Source of the DNA: Lolium rigidum
Lineage: Eukaryota; Streptophyta; Magnoliopsida; Poales; Poaceae
Reading direction: 5' to 3'
Assembly: GCF_022539505.1 (NCBI RefSeq)
Contig: NC_061514.1
Span: 223,657,837 to 223,721,836, forward strand
Length of the DNA: 64,000 bases
Positions 41,912 through 51,171 of the stretch are shown piece by piece. Position 1 is the stretch's first letter, and every line of letters begins with the position of its first letter. The translations under genes were made by a program, and so were the position numbers. The notes under the pieces are model-generated. The model made no database searches. It had not been told where the DNA came from and saw only the letters and a program-made list of their open reading frames with translations.

Positions 41912-42919
41912 TGATGCGGGCTAAGCCCGAGGGTGTGCCCAATCTTCACGGTTTAACCCGGGTGAGTGTGATTGCGGAGGGGGATTCGCGGGGAAGTGGA
42001 TGAACGCGAAGAACACGATACAAACACACGCACACAACACAATCGGTTTGTTCTCGTTGGCCCGAACCACCAACTCGATAGAAGTTGCAAGGAAAAGACC
42101 TTTCGGTAGAAGTCCCGCAAAAAGATCGACAAATCGAAGATCCTATGAATCTAGAAGGGTGAAAAGACCAAACTCAATAGAAGTGCAAGCAAAAGACCAA
42201 ATAGGTAGAAGTGCAAGCAAAAGATCAAGATTGGTAGAAGTCACCAAAGAGATACAATAGGATTCGATAAGGAGCCCGGGTGATACAATAGGAATTAACC
42301 TAAGGTGGGGGTTTCCCAAATCCACAAAGGGATAATAGAGGCATAAGCCAATTCATCTAAACATCATCTCTCCCTCATGAAGGTGGGGGTAGGTGCCTAT
42401 TTATAGGTAGGGGGCCAAAGGGGTAAGTTACAAGCCAAAAGGGGCTGAGATCTGGCTGAGGCTCGACAGGGCGGAAGTTCCGGTCGCTGAGGGTGGAAGC
42501 TCCGGTCCTGAGGGGCGGAAGTTCCGGTCGCTGAGGGCGGAAGTTCCGGTGGCTGAGGGCGGAAGTTCCGGTCGCTGAGGGCGGAAGTTCCGGTCGCTGA
42601 GGGTGGAAGTTCCGGTCGCTGAGAGCGGAAGTTCCGGCCATGAGGGGCGGAAGTTCCGGCCTGGAGCGTCCAGCTCCTCTTTCTCCTTCTCTTCCATGCT
42701 TCCGTGACATCGGCCTTGCGTCCTCGGGTCTCCATGGCATCCTCCCTTCCCTCCGTACTTGTCGTCGAGTTCCTATCATCAAGGTATGACGGAGTATGAA
42801 GTAGTATATCATTCCACATAGGCGATTCGAGGCACGCGTAAAGGAGAAGATTCACCTTAGCGTGTCGTCTTGGCGATGAAGCATATGATGCGGTGAAGAC
42901 CGAAGGTCGGGCTGCATCA
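41912..42919 (-). repeat. 5' LTR of X
   Basis: 1008 bases, TGATGCAGCCCGACC (42919) to AGCCCGCATCA (41912) on the minus strand. It has two more 22-bp units than the 3' LTR in the array at about 42473-42665. TATA box at 42398-42405. Confidence 0.9.
42398..42405 (-). promoter_or_regulatory. TATA box of the X 5' LTR promoter
   Basis: TATAAATA on the minus strand sits about 65 bases downstream of the minisatellite in transcription direction. It is the expected promoter for X RNA. Confidence 0.7.
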
Positions 42920-42924
42920 GCGAC
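42920..42924 (+). repeat. TSD GCGAC, right copy (X)
   Basis: GCGAC follows X directly, and the G1-1 integrase frame resumes with GTGGAACGC. Confidence 0.9.
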
Positions 42925-43916
42925 GTGGAACGCCTTTGCCGCCGGTGCACCACTTGCTTACAAGCTAAGTCTACCTCTAATCCCTATGGTCTTTATACGC
43001 CATTGCCTATACCTTATGCACCATGGACGGATATTAGCATGGATTTTGTACTAGGATTGCCTCGCACCAAACATGGACATGATTCAATCTTTGTGGTAGT
43101 GGATAGGTTCTCTAAGATGGCTCATTTCATACCTTGCCATAAGAGCGATGATGCTTCACACATTGCTTCGTTGTTTTTCAGGGAAATTGTTCGCTTACAT
43201 GGAGTACCGCGAAGCATTGTGTCGGATCGAGACGTCAAGTTCATGAGTTATCTTTGGAAGTCGCTCATGGCCAAGTTTGGAGTGAAGCTCTTATTCTCAT
43301 CATCCTCGCACCCGCAAACGGACGGCCAAACGGAAGTGGTCAATCGAAGCCTCTCCACCCTTCTACGCATCCTCGTGAAGAAAAACTTGAAGTCATGGGA
43401 GGAATGCATTCCACACGCGGAGTTCGCCTACAACCGCGCCAAGCACTCGACTACATCAAGGAGTCCCTTCATGGTCGTCTACGGGTTTGAGCCGCTCACG
43501 GCACTCGACATGCTCCCACTCCCACTTCATGAGCGGATCAACATGGACTTCGACAAGCGCACCGCCGCCGTCAAGAAACTTCATGAAGAGACAAGAGCTA
43601 CCATTCAAGAACATGTGCTTCGTCAAGCTACAAGACTCAACGCCAAGAAGAAGGAACGCATCTTTGAGGAAGGCGACCTCGTTTGGATCCACCTCTAGAA
43701 GGAAAGATTCCCTCATGACCGCAATTCGAAGCTCAAGCCAAGAGGAGATGGTCCCTTCAAGGTCCTCAAACGCATCAACAACAATGCTTACGTCATCGAC
43801 ATCCCCACCTCCAAGTACTTGGTGAGCAACACGTTCAACGTGTCGGACTTATCGCCATATCATGAAGATGAAGAGGAGCAAGAGTCGAGGACGACTCTTT
43901 CCCAAGGGGGGGGAGA
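42925..43916 (+). pseudogene. G1-1 integrase core and C-terminus
   Basis: The frame resumes after X with the zinc-finger Cys pair ([10 protein letters not shown]). The catalytic core follows: [11 protein letters not shown] and SDRDVKFMS give the two Asp, and [11 protein letters not shown] the Glu. The frame then reaches a TAG at about 43696-43698, where G1-2 has Arg. Beyond it the C-terminus continues ([37 protein letters not shown]). The frame stays open through the polypurine tract (SQGGGDDA) and far into the 3' LTR (to 44478). Integrase joins element cDNA to the target. This copy is disabled by the stop and by X. Confidence 0.85.
43904..43916 (+). other. Polypurine tract of G1-1
   Basis: AAGGGGGGGGAGA directly before the 3' LTR primes plus-strand synthesis. 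It lies inside the open frame and encodes Gly-Gly-Gly-Asp. Confidence 0.8.
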
Positions 43917-44978
43917 TGATGCGGGGTGGCCTTCGGTCACCTCCACACCAAGACCAACAAGTCCCCCAAGTGGACCAATGACACGAGCCCGAGCCAAGGC
44001 TCTACATGATGAGGTGAACTCGCTCCTCACTACCCTTGATCTTGGTACCCCTTTGGATGGATTGCTACCTCATGCCGACGTGCTATGTGTCATTAGGTAC
44101 AAGCCGCATCAAGAACTCGGAGAGGAGGAGGCGCCAAGACCAAGGGAGGGAGAGAAGCAGCTGGACATGAAGATGATCATGGAGCCGAAGCCGACGTCGC
44201 TCGAAGCGCTCCAAGAAAGAGACGGACGCTGGCCGGTCCAGGACCCGGTCGGACCGGACCTACAACCGGGCTCCCCGGTCACGAGCCCGGTCGACCGGTC
44301 GGAACCGGGCCAGCCCCCTCGTACCGGACGACGACCGGAAACCTCGCAAGAATCCGGTTTCCGACCGGTCGACCGGACCCATGACCGGCCCGCCCGGTCA
44401 CAGGCCCGGTCAGACCGGACCCATGACCGGACAGCCCGGTCCCAGGCCCGGTCTGACCGGATCCCAAACCGGACCTGACGAGAGTGCCCCACCAAACTGC
44501 CTTAACTTATCCTTTTGCGTACCTGTTCGCCCTTGCTGGCTGTGTGTGCCTATATAAGTAGCTGGAACCCCTCATTAGCTCTTTAGACTTGTTTTGAACT
44601 CAAACCCTAACTTTGAGCTTAGTCTCCCTTGGGTATCATCCCTCAGTAATCAAGGCACCTTGGTTGTTGACTTAGATCTTGTTGAAGGAGATTCTAGTAC
44701 TTGTTACTCTCTCTCCTTCCCCAAGCTCTTCCTCTCCAATCCCAATCTCTCTCCGGGGAATTCTACCGCGTGTCTCTTCCACGGAGATTCTATTGGCGTG
44801 GTCCATCGAGCCACGGAGGTAAGCATCGGGTGTATAGGGTTGGTGTGCGTGCGTGAGTCTCGGGGTTCCTCGTGTTCATCGCCGTGTTCTTCGTGTTCCT
44901 CGCGTTTTCCCATCTCCCCCTTTGGTTTCGACGTCAATCCGCAAGATCGGGCCACACACGGGGTCTTAGACCTCATCA
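43917..44978 (+). repeat. 3' LTR of G1-1
   Basis: 1062 bases, equal in length to the 5' LTR. Differences cluster in the CCGG array (44231-44476). It ends CCTCATCA, followed by TSD TCAAG. Confidence 0.9.
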
Positions 44979-45552
44979 TCAAGAGGACCTCCCTCATAAG
45001 GTGACTCCCACATCTTGTGCCACCACCACAATGGCCCCTACCTCGTCACATGCCTATGGACTCCGATGCTACAAGTGCAAGCAACAAGGCCACCCTCCAC
45101 GGGAATGTCCCAATCTCCTCTGTGAGGTGTGCAAGGCCAAGGGTCACGTGGCATGGCAATGCACAACACCAAGCGCCAAGACGCTCTACTTCGACAAGCT
45201 ACAAGCACAAGCCACCAAGATGCCTATAGCGCCCACACTTCAAGATGAAGATCAACAAGGTCAACTCAAGGAGGATGTGGATCCGAGCCTAGCTCTCTAT
45301 GACTCTATGGCGCCACCGCTTGAGGATGACTTGGGAGACGATGGAGTTGAGCATGGTGAGCATGGGATTATCCTTTCACCTATGGAGGCGCATGGAGTTG
45401 AGATGGTTGAGCATGGGAATTTCCCTTCAACCAAGGAGGCGCATGGAGATGAGAAAGTCGAGCCTACTCCGATATGCTTGATTGATGAGTTGGTACCAAT
45501 CCCATGTGAGCATGAGAGCCACTTAGCCCACTTGAGTGAGAGTGATGGTTAG

Positions 45553-46315
45553 TTGAGTGCCTCCCACCCCATATGTGAATTTGAGTGCTTCCATTTGGAG
45601 GATATGAGTGATACACCAAGTGAGTTGAGAGAGGTAGTTTATAGGTCCATGGAGGCCATCACATGTGCTAACACATTAACCTCTACCTCTTTGGTGTCTT
45701 CTTATGTTGCAATAGGTTCCACGGAGGACGAGTTCCCGATCATGGAGACGATGTACATGGTGCATGAAGATGATGATATCTCACCATGCTTGCTTCAAGA
45801 CGGACATGTTGACCACATGGATCCTCCTACCTCCACAACACCTACCTCAAATGAGTCGGCCTACAAAGGTAACAACATAGGTGTTGATGATGCCATGATC
45901 CCACTAGTGGACATGATGATTTATGAGCGCATGCATGATCTTGATGATACATTTGCTATGTCACATGCTACTTTCATTTTCCCATGTGATGCTTTGCTTG
46001 ATAACATTGTTGATCATGTGGAATTAATTGAGTGTGATACAATGACCATGCCATGCTATGAGAGTTTCACTTTCTCTACTATTGCTTGCAATATGTCGAA
46101 CAGTTGCTCTTTCCAATGTATTGCTTGCAATGATAATGACAAGGATGACATTAGCTTCCGCATGCTTTGCCCAAAATTCTTACACCATTCCATGATCATT
46201 GCATCCAAGATTGTGAACAATTGCTCTTTCTTATGCTTGGTATGCAAGAATGCTTATTTTATTGTCCACGAGATGGCCCCCATAGCCTTCTCACTTTTTG
46301 ATGATCATGAGTTAC
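45553..46315 (+). pseudogene. H second ORF, 5' part (Cys-rich, X-like)
   Basis: The frame continues directly after the TAG at 45550 in the same phase as gag. It reads FECFHLEDMSDTPSELREVV and STEDEFPIMETMYMVHEDDD. The Cys units follow (NSCSFQCIACNDN, NNCSFLCLVCKNA) until S cuts it after DDHEL. It matches the X ORF over most of its length and H1 residues 1-130. It resumes at 52689. No catalytic motif is present. Function unknown. Confidence 0.65.
46311..46315 (+). repeat. TSD GTTAC, left copy (S)
   Basis: GTTAC precedes S and recurs at 52684-52688. H1 shows the related uninterrupted site GATCATGAGTTGCCGCATG. Confidence 0.9.
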
Positions 46316-47824
46316 TGATACGTCCCCAACGTATCGATAATTTCTTGTGTTCCATGCCACATTATTGATGTTATCTACATGTTTTATGCACACTTTATGT
46401 CATATTCGTGCATTTTCTGGAACTAACCTATTAACAAGATGCCGAAGTGCCGGTTCTCGTTTTCTCGCTGTTTTTGGTTTCAGAAATCCTAGTAACGAAA
46501 TATTCTCGGAATCGGACGAAATCAACGCCAAAGTTCCTATTTTCATCGGAAGCATCCAGAACACCCGGGAAGGACCGGAGGGGGCCACAGGGCCACCAAA
46601 CCCTAGGCCGGCGCGGCCGAGAGGGGGCCGCGCCGCCCTATGGTGTGGCCCCCCTGTCAGCCCTCCTGCGCCGCCTCTTCGCCTATATAAAGCCCCTGGA
46701 TCAGAAAACCCGATACCAATTGACGAAACCCACGGAAACCTGCCAGAGCCGCCGCCATCGCGAAGCCAAGATCTGGGGGACAGGATCTCTGTTCCGGCAC
46801 GCTGCCGGAGCGGGGAAGTGCCCCCGGAAGGCTTCTCCATCGACACCGCTGCCATCTCCACCGCCATCTCCATCACCGCTGCTGCTCCCATGAGGAGGGA
46901 GTAGTTCTCCATCGAGGCTCGGGGCTGTACCGGTAGCTATGTGGTTCATCTCTCTCCTATGTAGTTCAATACAATGATCTCATGAGCTGCTTTACATGAT
47001 TGAGATTCATATGAGTTTTGTATCACAATTCATCTATGTGCTACTCTAGTGATGTTATTAAAGTAGTTCTATTCCTCCTGCATGTGTGTAAAGGTGACTA
47101 GTGCGTGCACCGTGTGGTTCTTGTCGTAGGCTATGATCATGATCTCTTGTAGATTGTGGAGTTAATTATCATTATGATATTATTGATGTGATCTATTCCT
47201 CCTACATATGCATGAAGGTTACAAGTGTGCATGCTATGCTAGTACTTGGTTTAGTCTCGTTGATCTATCTTACACTAAAGGTTACTTAAACATGAGCATT
47301 ATTGTGGAGCTTGTTAACTCCGGCATTGAGGGTTCGTGTAATCCTACGCAATGTGTTCATCATCCAACAAAAGTGTAGAGTATGCATTTATCTATTCTGT
47401 TATGTGATCAATGTTGAGAGTGTCCACTAGTGAAAGTGTAATCCCTAGGCCTTGTTCCTAACTACTGCTGAGTTACTACTGCTTGTTTACTGTTTTACTG
47501 CGTTACTACTGCTGCAATACCACCACCATCAACTACACGCCAAGCACTTTTCTGCCACCGTTGCTACTGCTCATACTTATTTATACCACCTGTATTTCAC
47601 TATCTCTTCGCCGAACTAGTGCACCTATTTGGTGTGTTGGGGACACAAGAGACTTCTTGCTTTGTGGTTGCAGGGTTGCATGAGAGGGATATCTTTGACC
47701 TCTTCCTCCCTGAGTTCGATAAACCTTGGGTATCCACTTAAGGGAAACTTGCTGCTGTTCTACAAACCTCTGCTCTTGGAGGCCCAACACTGTCTACAGG
47801 AAAGGAGGGGGAACGTAGACATCA
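46316..47824 (+). repeat. 5' LTR of S
   Basis: TGATACGTCCCCAACG to GAACGTAGACATCA. TATA box at 46684. The region after it is GC-rich and leader-like (GCCGCCGCCATCGCGAAGCC). It matches 51172-52683 closely. Confidence 0.9.
46684..46691 (+). promoter_or_regulatory. TATA box of the S 5' LTR
   Basis: CGCCTATATAAAGCCCC is a strong TATA context about 370 bases into the LTR. The 3' LTR copy is at 51539-51546. Confidence 0.75.
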
Positions 47825-47834
47825 AGCACTTTTC

Positions 47835-47852
47835 TGGCGCCGTTGCCGGGGA
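47835..47852 (+). other. Primer-binding site of S (tRNA-Asp type)
   Basis: TGGCGCCGTTGCCGGGGA lies ten bases after the LTR. It is the classical Athila/Tat-lineage primer site. A partial second copy (TGGCGCCGTTGTG) lies at about 47901-47913. Confidence 0.8.
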
Positions 47853-47987
47853 GGAAAGGTAAAAGGCTCTCATACTACGGTCCCAGGTAAAGTATTTTTC
47901 TGGCGCCGTTGTGTGTGTGCTCGAAGCTATTTCCTTTAGATCCTGCAATTGCATCTTGTTGTTTCTTGTTTACACTAGTTTGGCATA

Positions 47988-48723
47988 ATGTACAAGAGTG
48001 AGCTTCTTGTTCTATTTCCTGATTTAAAACATGGATTGTTTGATGCGAAAATTAAAAAACCTATGAAATCTTCTTTGCATGCTGGTAGTAATATTAGTAT
48101 GAACGCTTTGAACACCATTGTTGACAATGATATAGAAAGTTCTAAGCTTGGGGACGCTGGTTTTCATGATATTTTTAGTCCCCCAAGCATTGAGGAGAAA
48201 ATTTTCTTTGATGATACTTTGCCTCCTATTTCGATGATTATAATGATAGTGGTCCTTTGATGCCACTTACTGCTGAGAGTAAATTTTGTTGTGATTATAC
48301 TATGCCTCCTACACTTGATGAGAATAATAATGATAGCTACTTTGTTGAATTTGCTCCCACTACAACTAATAAAATTGATTATGCTTATGTGGAGAGTAAT
48401 AATTTTATGCATGAGACTCATGATAAGAATGCTTTATGTGATAGTTATATTGTTGAGTTTGCTCATGATGCTACTGAAAGTTATTATGAGAGAGGAAAAT
48501 ATGGTTGTAGAAATTTTCATGTTACTAAAATGCCTCTCTATGTGCTGAAATTTTTGATGCTACACTTGTTTTATCTTCCTATGCTTGTTACTTTGCTCCT
48601 CATGAACTTGTTTATTTACAAGATTCCTATGCATAGGAAGCATGTTAGACTTAAATGTGTTTTGAATTTGCCTCTTGGTGCTCTCTTTTGCTTCAAATAC
48701 TATTTCTTGCGAGTGCATCATTA
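47988..48723 (+). pseudogene. Small decayed ORF of S
   Basis: The first frame (47988-48257) starts MYKSELLVLFPDLKHGLFDA and reads to FFDDTLPPI. A one-base loss near 48235 moves it to a second frame (DYNDSGPLMPL, then SYFVEFAPTTTN and SYIVEFAHDATES) ending at 48723. It is acidic and Tyr/Asn-rich, with a hydrophobic C-terminal part (LHLFYLPMLVTLLLMNLF). I do not recognise a function. It is the only coding remnant in S. Confidence 0.5.
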
Positions 48724-51171
48724 AAACTGCTGAGCCCATCTTAATGGCTAAAAAGAAAGAACTTCTTGGGAGATAACCCATGTGTTATTTTGCTACAGTA
48801 CTTTGTTTTATATTTGTGTCTTGGAAGTTGTTTACTACTGTAGCAACCTCTCCTTATCTTAGTTTTGTGTTTTGTTGTGCCAAGTAAAGTCTTTGATAGT
48901 AAAGTAAGTACTAGATTTGGATTACTGCGCAGTTCCAGATTTCTTTGCTGTCACGAATCTGAGCCCATTGCCCTGCAGGAAGCTCAGAAAATTATGCCAA
49001 TTTACGAGCATGATCCTCAGATATGTACGCAACTTTCATTCAATTTGAGCATTTTCATTTGAGCAAGTCTGGTGGCCTAATAAAATCCATCTTTACGGAC
49101 TGTTCTGTTTTGACAGATTCTGCCTTTTATTTCGCATTGCCTCTTTTGCTATGTTGGATGAATTTCTTTGATCCATTAATGTCCAGTAGCTTTATGCAAT
49201 GTCCAGAAGTGTTAAGAATGATTGTGTCACCTCTGAACATGTTAATTTTTATTGTCCACTAACCCTCTAATGAGTTGTTTCGAGTTTGGTGTGGAGGAAG
49301 TTTTCAAGGGTCAAGAGAGGAGGATGATATACTACGATCAAGGAGAGTGAAAGCTCTAAGCTTGGGGATGCACCCGGTGGTTCATCCCTGCATATATCAA
49401 GAAGACTCAAGCGTCTAAGCTTGGGGATGCCCAAGGCATCCCCTTCTTCATCGACAAATTATCAGGTTCCTTCTCTTGAAACTACATTTTTATTCGGCCA
49501 CATCTTATGTGCTTTTTCTTGGAGCGTCTGTTTGTTTGCTTTTGTTTTTGTTTGTGTTTGAATAAATTGGATTACATCATGCTTGTGGGGGAGAGAGACA
49601 CGCTCCGCTGGTTCGTATGAACACATGTGTTCTTAGCTCATAATATTCATGGCGAAGTTTCCTCTTCGTTAAATTGTTATATGGTTGGAATTGGAAAATG
49701 ATACATGTAGTAATTGCTATAATGTCTTGGGTAATGTGATACTTGGCAATTGTTGTGCTCATGTTTAAGCTCTTGCATCATATACTTTGCACCTATTAGT
49801 GAAGAATACATAGAGCATGCTAAAATTTGGTTTGCATAATTGGTTTCTCTAAAGTCTAGATAATTTCTAGTATTGAGTTTTGAACAACAAGGAAGACGGT
49901 GTAGAGTCTTATAATGTTTACAATATGTCTTTTATGTGAGTTTTGCTGCACCGGTTCATCCTTGTGTTTGTTTCAAATAACCTTGCTAGCCTAAACCTTG
50001 TATCGAGAGGGAATACTTCTCATGCATCCAAATACTTGAGCCAACACTATGCCATTTGTGTCCACCATACCTACCTACTACATGGTATTTCTCCGCCATT
50101 CCAAAGTAAATTGCTTGAGTGCTACCTTTAAACAATTCAAAATTTATTACCTCTTATTTGTGTCAATGTTTTATAGCTCATGAGGAAGTATGTGGTGTTT
50201 ATATTTCAATCTTGTTGGGCAACTTTCACCAATGGACTAGTGGCTTCATCCGCTTATCCAATAATTTTGCAAAAAGAGCTGGCAATGGGATTCCCAGTCC
50301 CAAATTAACAAACTAAAAATAGACACTCCTCCATGGTATGTGATTGTTGGACGGCACCCGAAGGATTCGGTTAGCCATGGCTTGTGTAAGCAAAGGTTGG
50401 GAGGAGTGTCATCATAATAAAACTAAAATAAAAAGGTACTCCTTCATGGTATGAGATTGTTGGCAGGCACCCGAGGATTCGGTTAGCCATGGTTTGTGAA
50501 AGAAAGGTTGGAAGGAGTGCCATCCAAAAATAAAATAAAATGGGAGCCGCTCTTTGAAGGTTTGTCCGGCAAGGGGGTTAGAGTACCCGCTACCATTCGT
50601 TGACAACAACATACACCTCTCAAAACTTTATTTTTATGCTCTCTTTATGTTTTCAAAATCAAAGCTCTAGCACAAATATAGCAATCGATGCTTTCCTCTT
50701 TGAAGGACCATTCTTTTACTTTTATTGTTGAGTCGGTTCACCTATTTCTCTCCACCTCAAGAAGCAAACACTTGTGTGAACTGTGCATTGATTCTTACAT
50801 ATTTGCATATTGCACTTGTTATATTGCTTTGCATTGACAATTATCCATGAGATATACATGCTATAAGTTGAAAGCAACCGCTGAAACTTCATCTTCCTTT
50901 GTGTTGCTTCAATGCCTTTACTTTGAATTATTGCTTTATGAGTTAACTCTTATGCAAGACTTATTGATGCTTGTCTTGAAGTGCTATTCATGAAAAGTCT
51001 TTGCTTTATGATTCACTTGTTTACTCATGTCATACACATTGTTTTGATCGCTGCATTCACTACATATGCTTTACAAATAGTATGATTAAGTTTATGATGG
51101 CATGTCACTCCGGAAATTATCTTTGTTATCGTTTTACCTGCTCGGACGAGCGGAACTAAGCTTGGGGATGC
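48142..51171 (+). repeat. PPT-like motif repeated in S
   Basis: CTAAGCTTGGGGATGC occurs at 49356-49371, 49415-49430 and 51156-51171 (the polypurine site by the 3' LTR), with a variant at 48142-48157 (GGGGACGC). The middle two are 59 bases apart. Element A has the same pair 58 bases apart. Confidence 0.8.
48724..51155 (+). other. Non-coding internal region of S
   Basis: About 2.4 kb with no supported gene. Apart from the repeated PPT-like motif it contains two similar stretches near 50320-50410 and 50430-50525 (CTCCTTCATGGTATGAGATTG and relatives), a local duplication. The sequence resembles 12.1-14.6 kb of A on the opposite strand. Confidence 0.6.

Larger units (their letters stand above)
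31770..42919 (-). mobile_element. X: non-autonomous gypsy element with an 804-codon ORF, interrupted by Y
   Basis: X has two LTRs, a minus-strand primer site (41898-41909, TGGTATCTGAGC), a long leader, one large ORF and a polypurine tract (37882-37894). Without Y it is about 6.0 kb. It encodes no protease, RT, RNase H or integrase. TSD GCGAC is perfect. Outside the minisatellite the LTRs differ at only about four positions by eye, so it is very young. Its LTR start and polypurine region resemble those of G1, suggesting that G1 proteins move it. Confidence 0.9.
25248..44978 (+). mobile_element. G1-1: Ty3/gypsy element with both LTRs, interrupted by X
   Basis: The two LTRs (1062 bases each) bracket a primer site, leader, gag-pol and polypurine tract. 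The 5-bp TSD TCAAG is perfect (25243-25247 and 44979-44983). Without X the element is about 8.6 kb. Domain order is gag, protease, RT, RNase H, integrase, the Ty3/gypsy order. The LTRs differ at roughly twenty positions by eye, so the insertion is young on an evolutionary scale but older than X and Y inside it. The element is dead: it has a one-base deletion in pol, a stop in the integrase tail, and X. Confidence 0.9.
24713..45552 (+). pseudogene. Gag of H, Arg/His/Ser-rich with two CCHC zinc knuckles (split by G1-1)
   Basis: The first part (24713-25247) encodes Arg/His/Ser-rich repeats (HHMDHQERPQHDRHRHTS and a second similar unit) and resembles the Arg/His-rich N-terminus of the G1 gag. A two-base shift near 24975 changes frame, after which it reads through VSTTPRVERAHQ to the insertion site. 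Translation resumes at 44984 with EDLPHKVTPTS. Two zinc knuckles follow, CYKCKQQGHPPREC and CEVCKAKGHVAWQC (both CX2CX4HX4C, about 45070-45170), then an acidic tail. The frame ends at TAG 45550-45552. The capsid-like core found in G1 is absent. Zinc knuckles bind element RNA for packaging. Broken by a frameshift and a 19.7-kb insertion. Confidence 0.65.
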
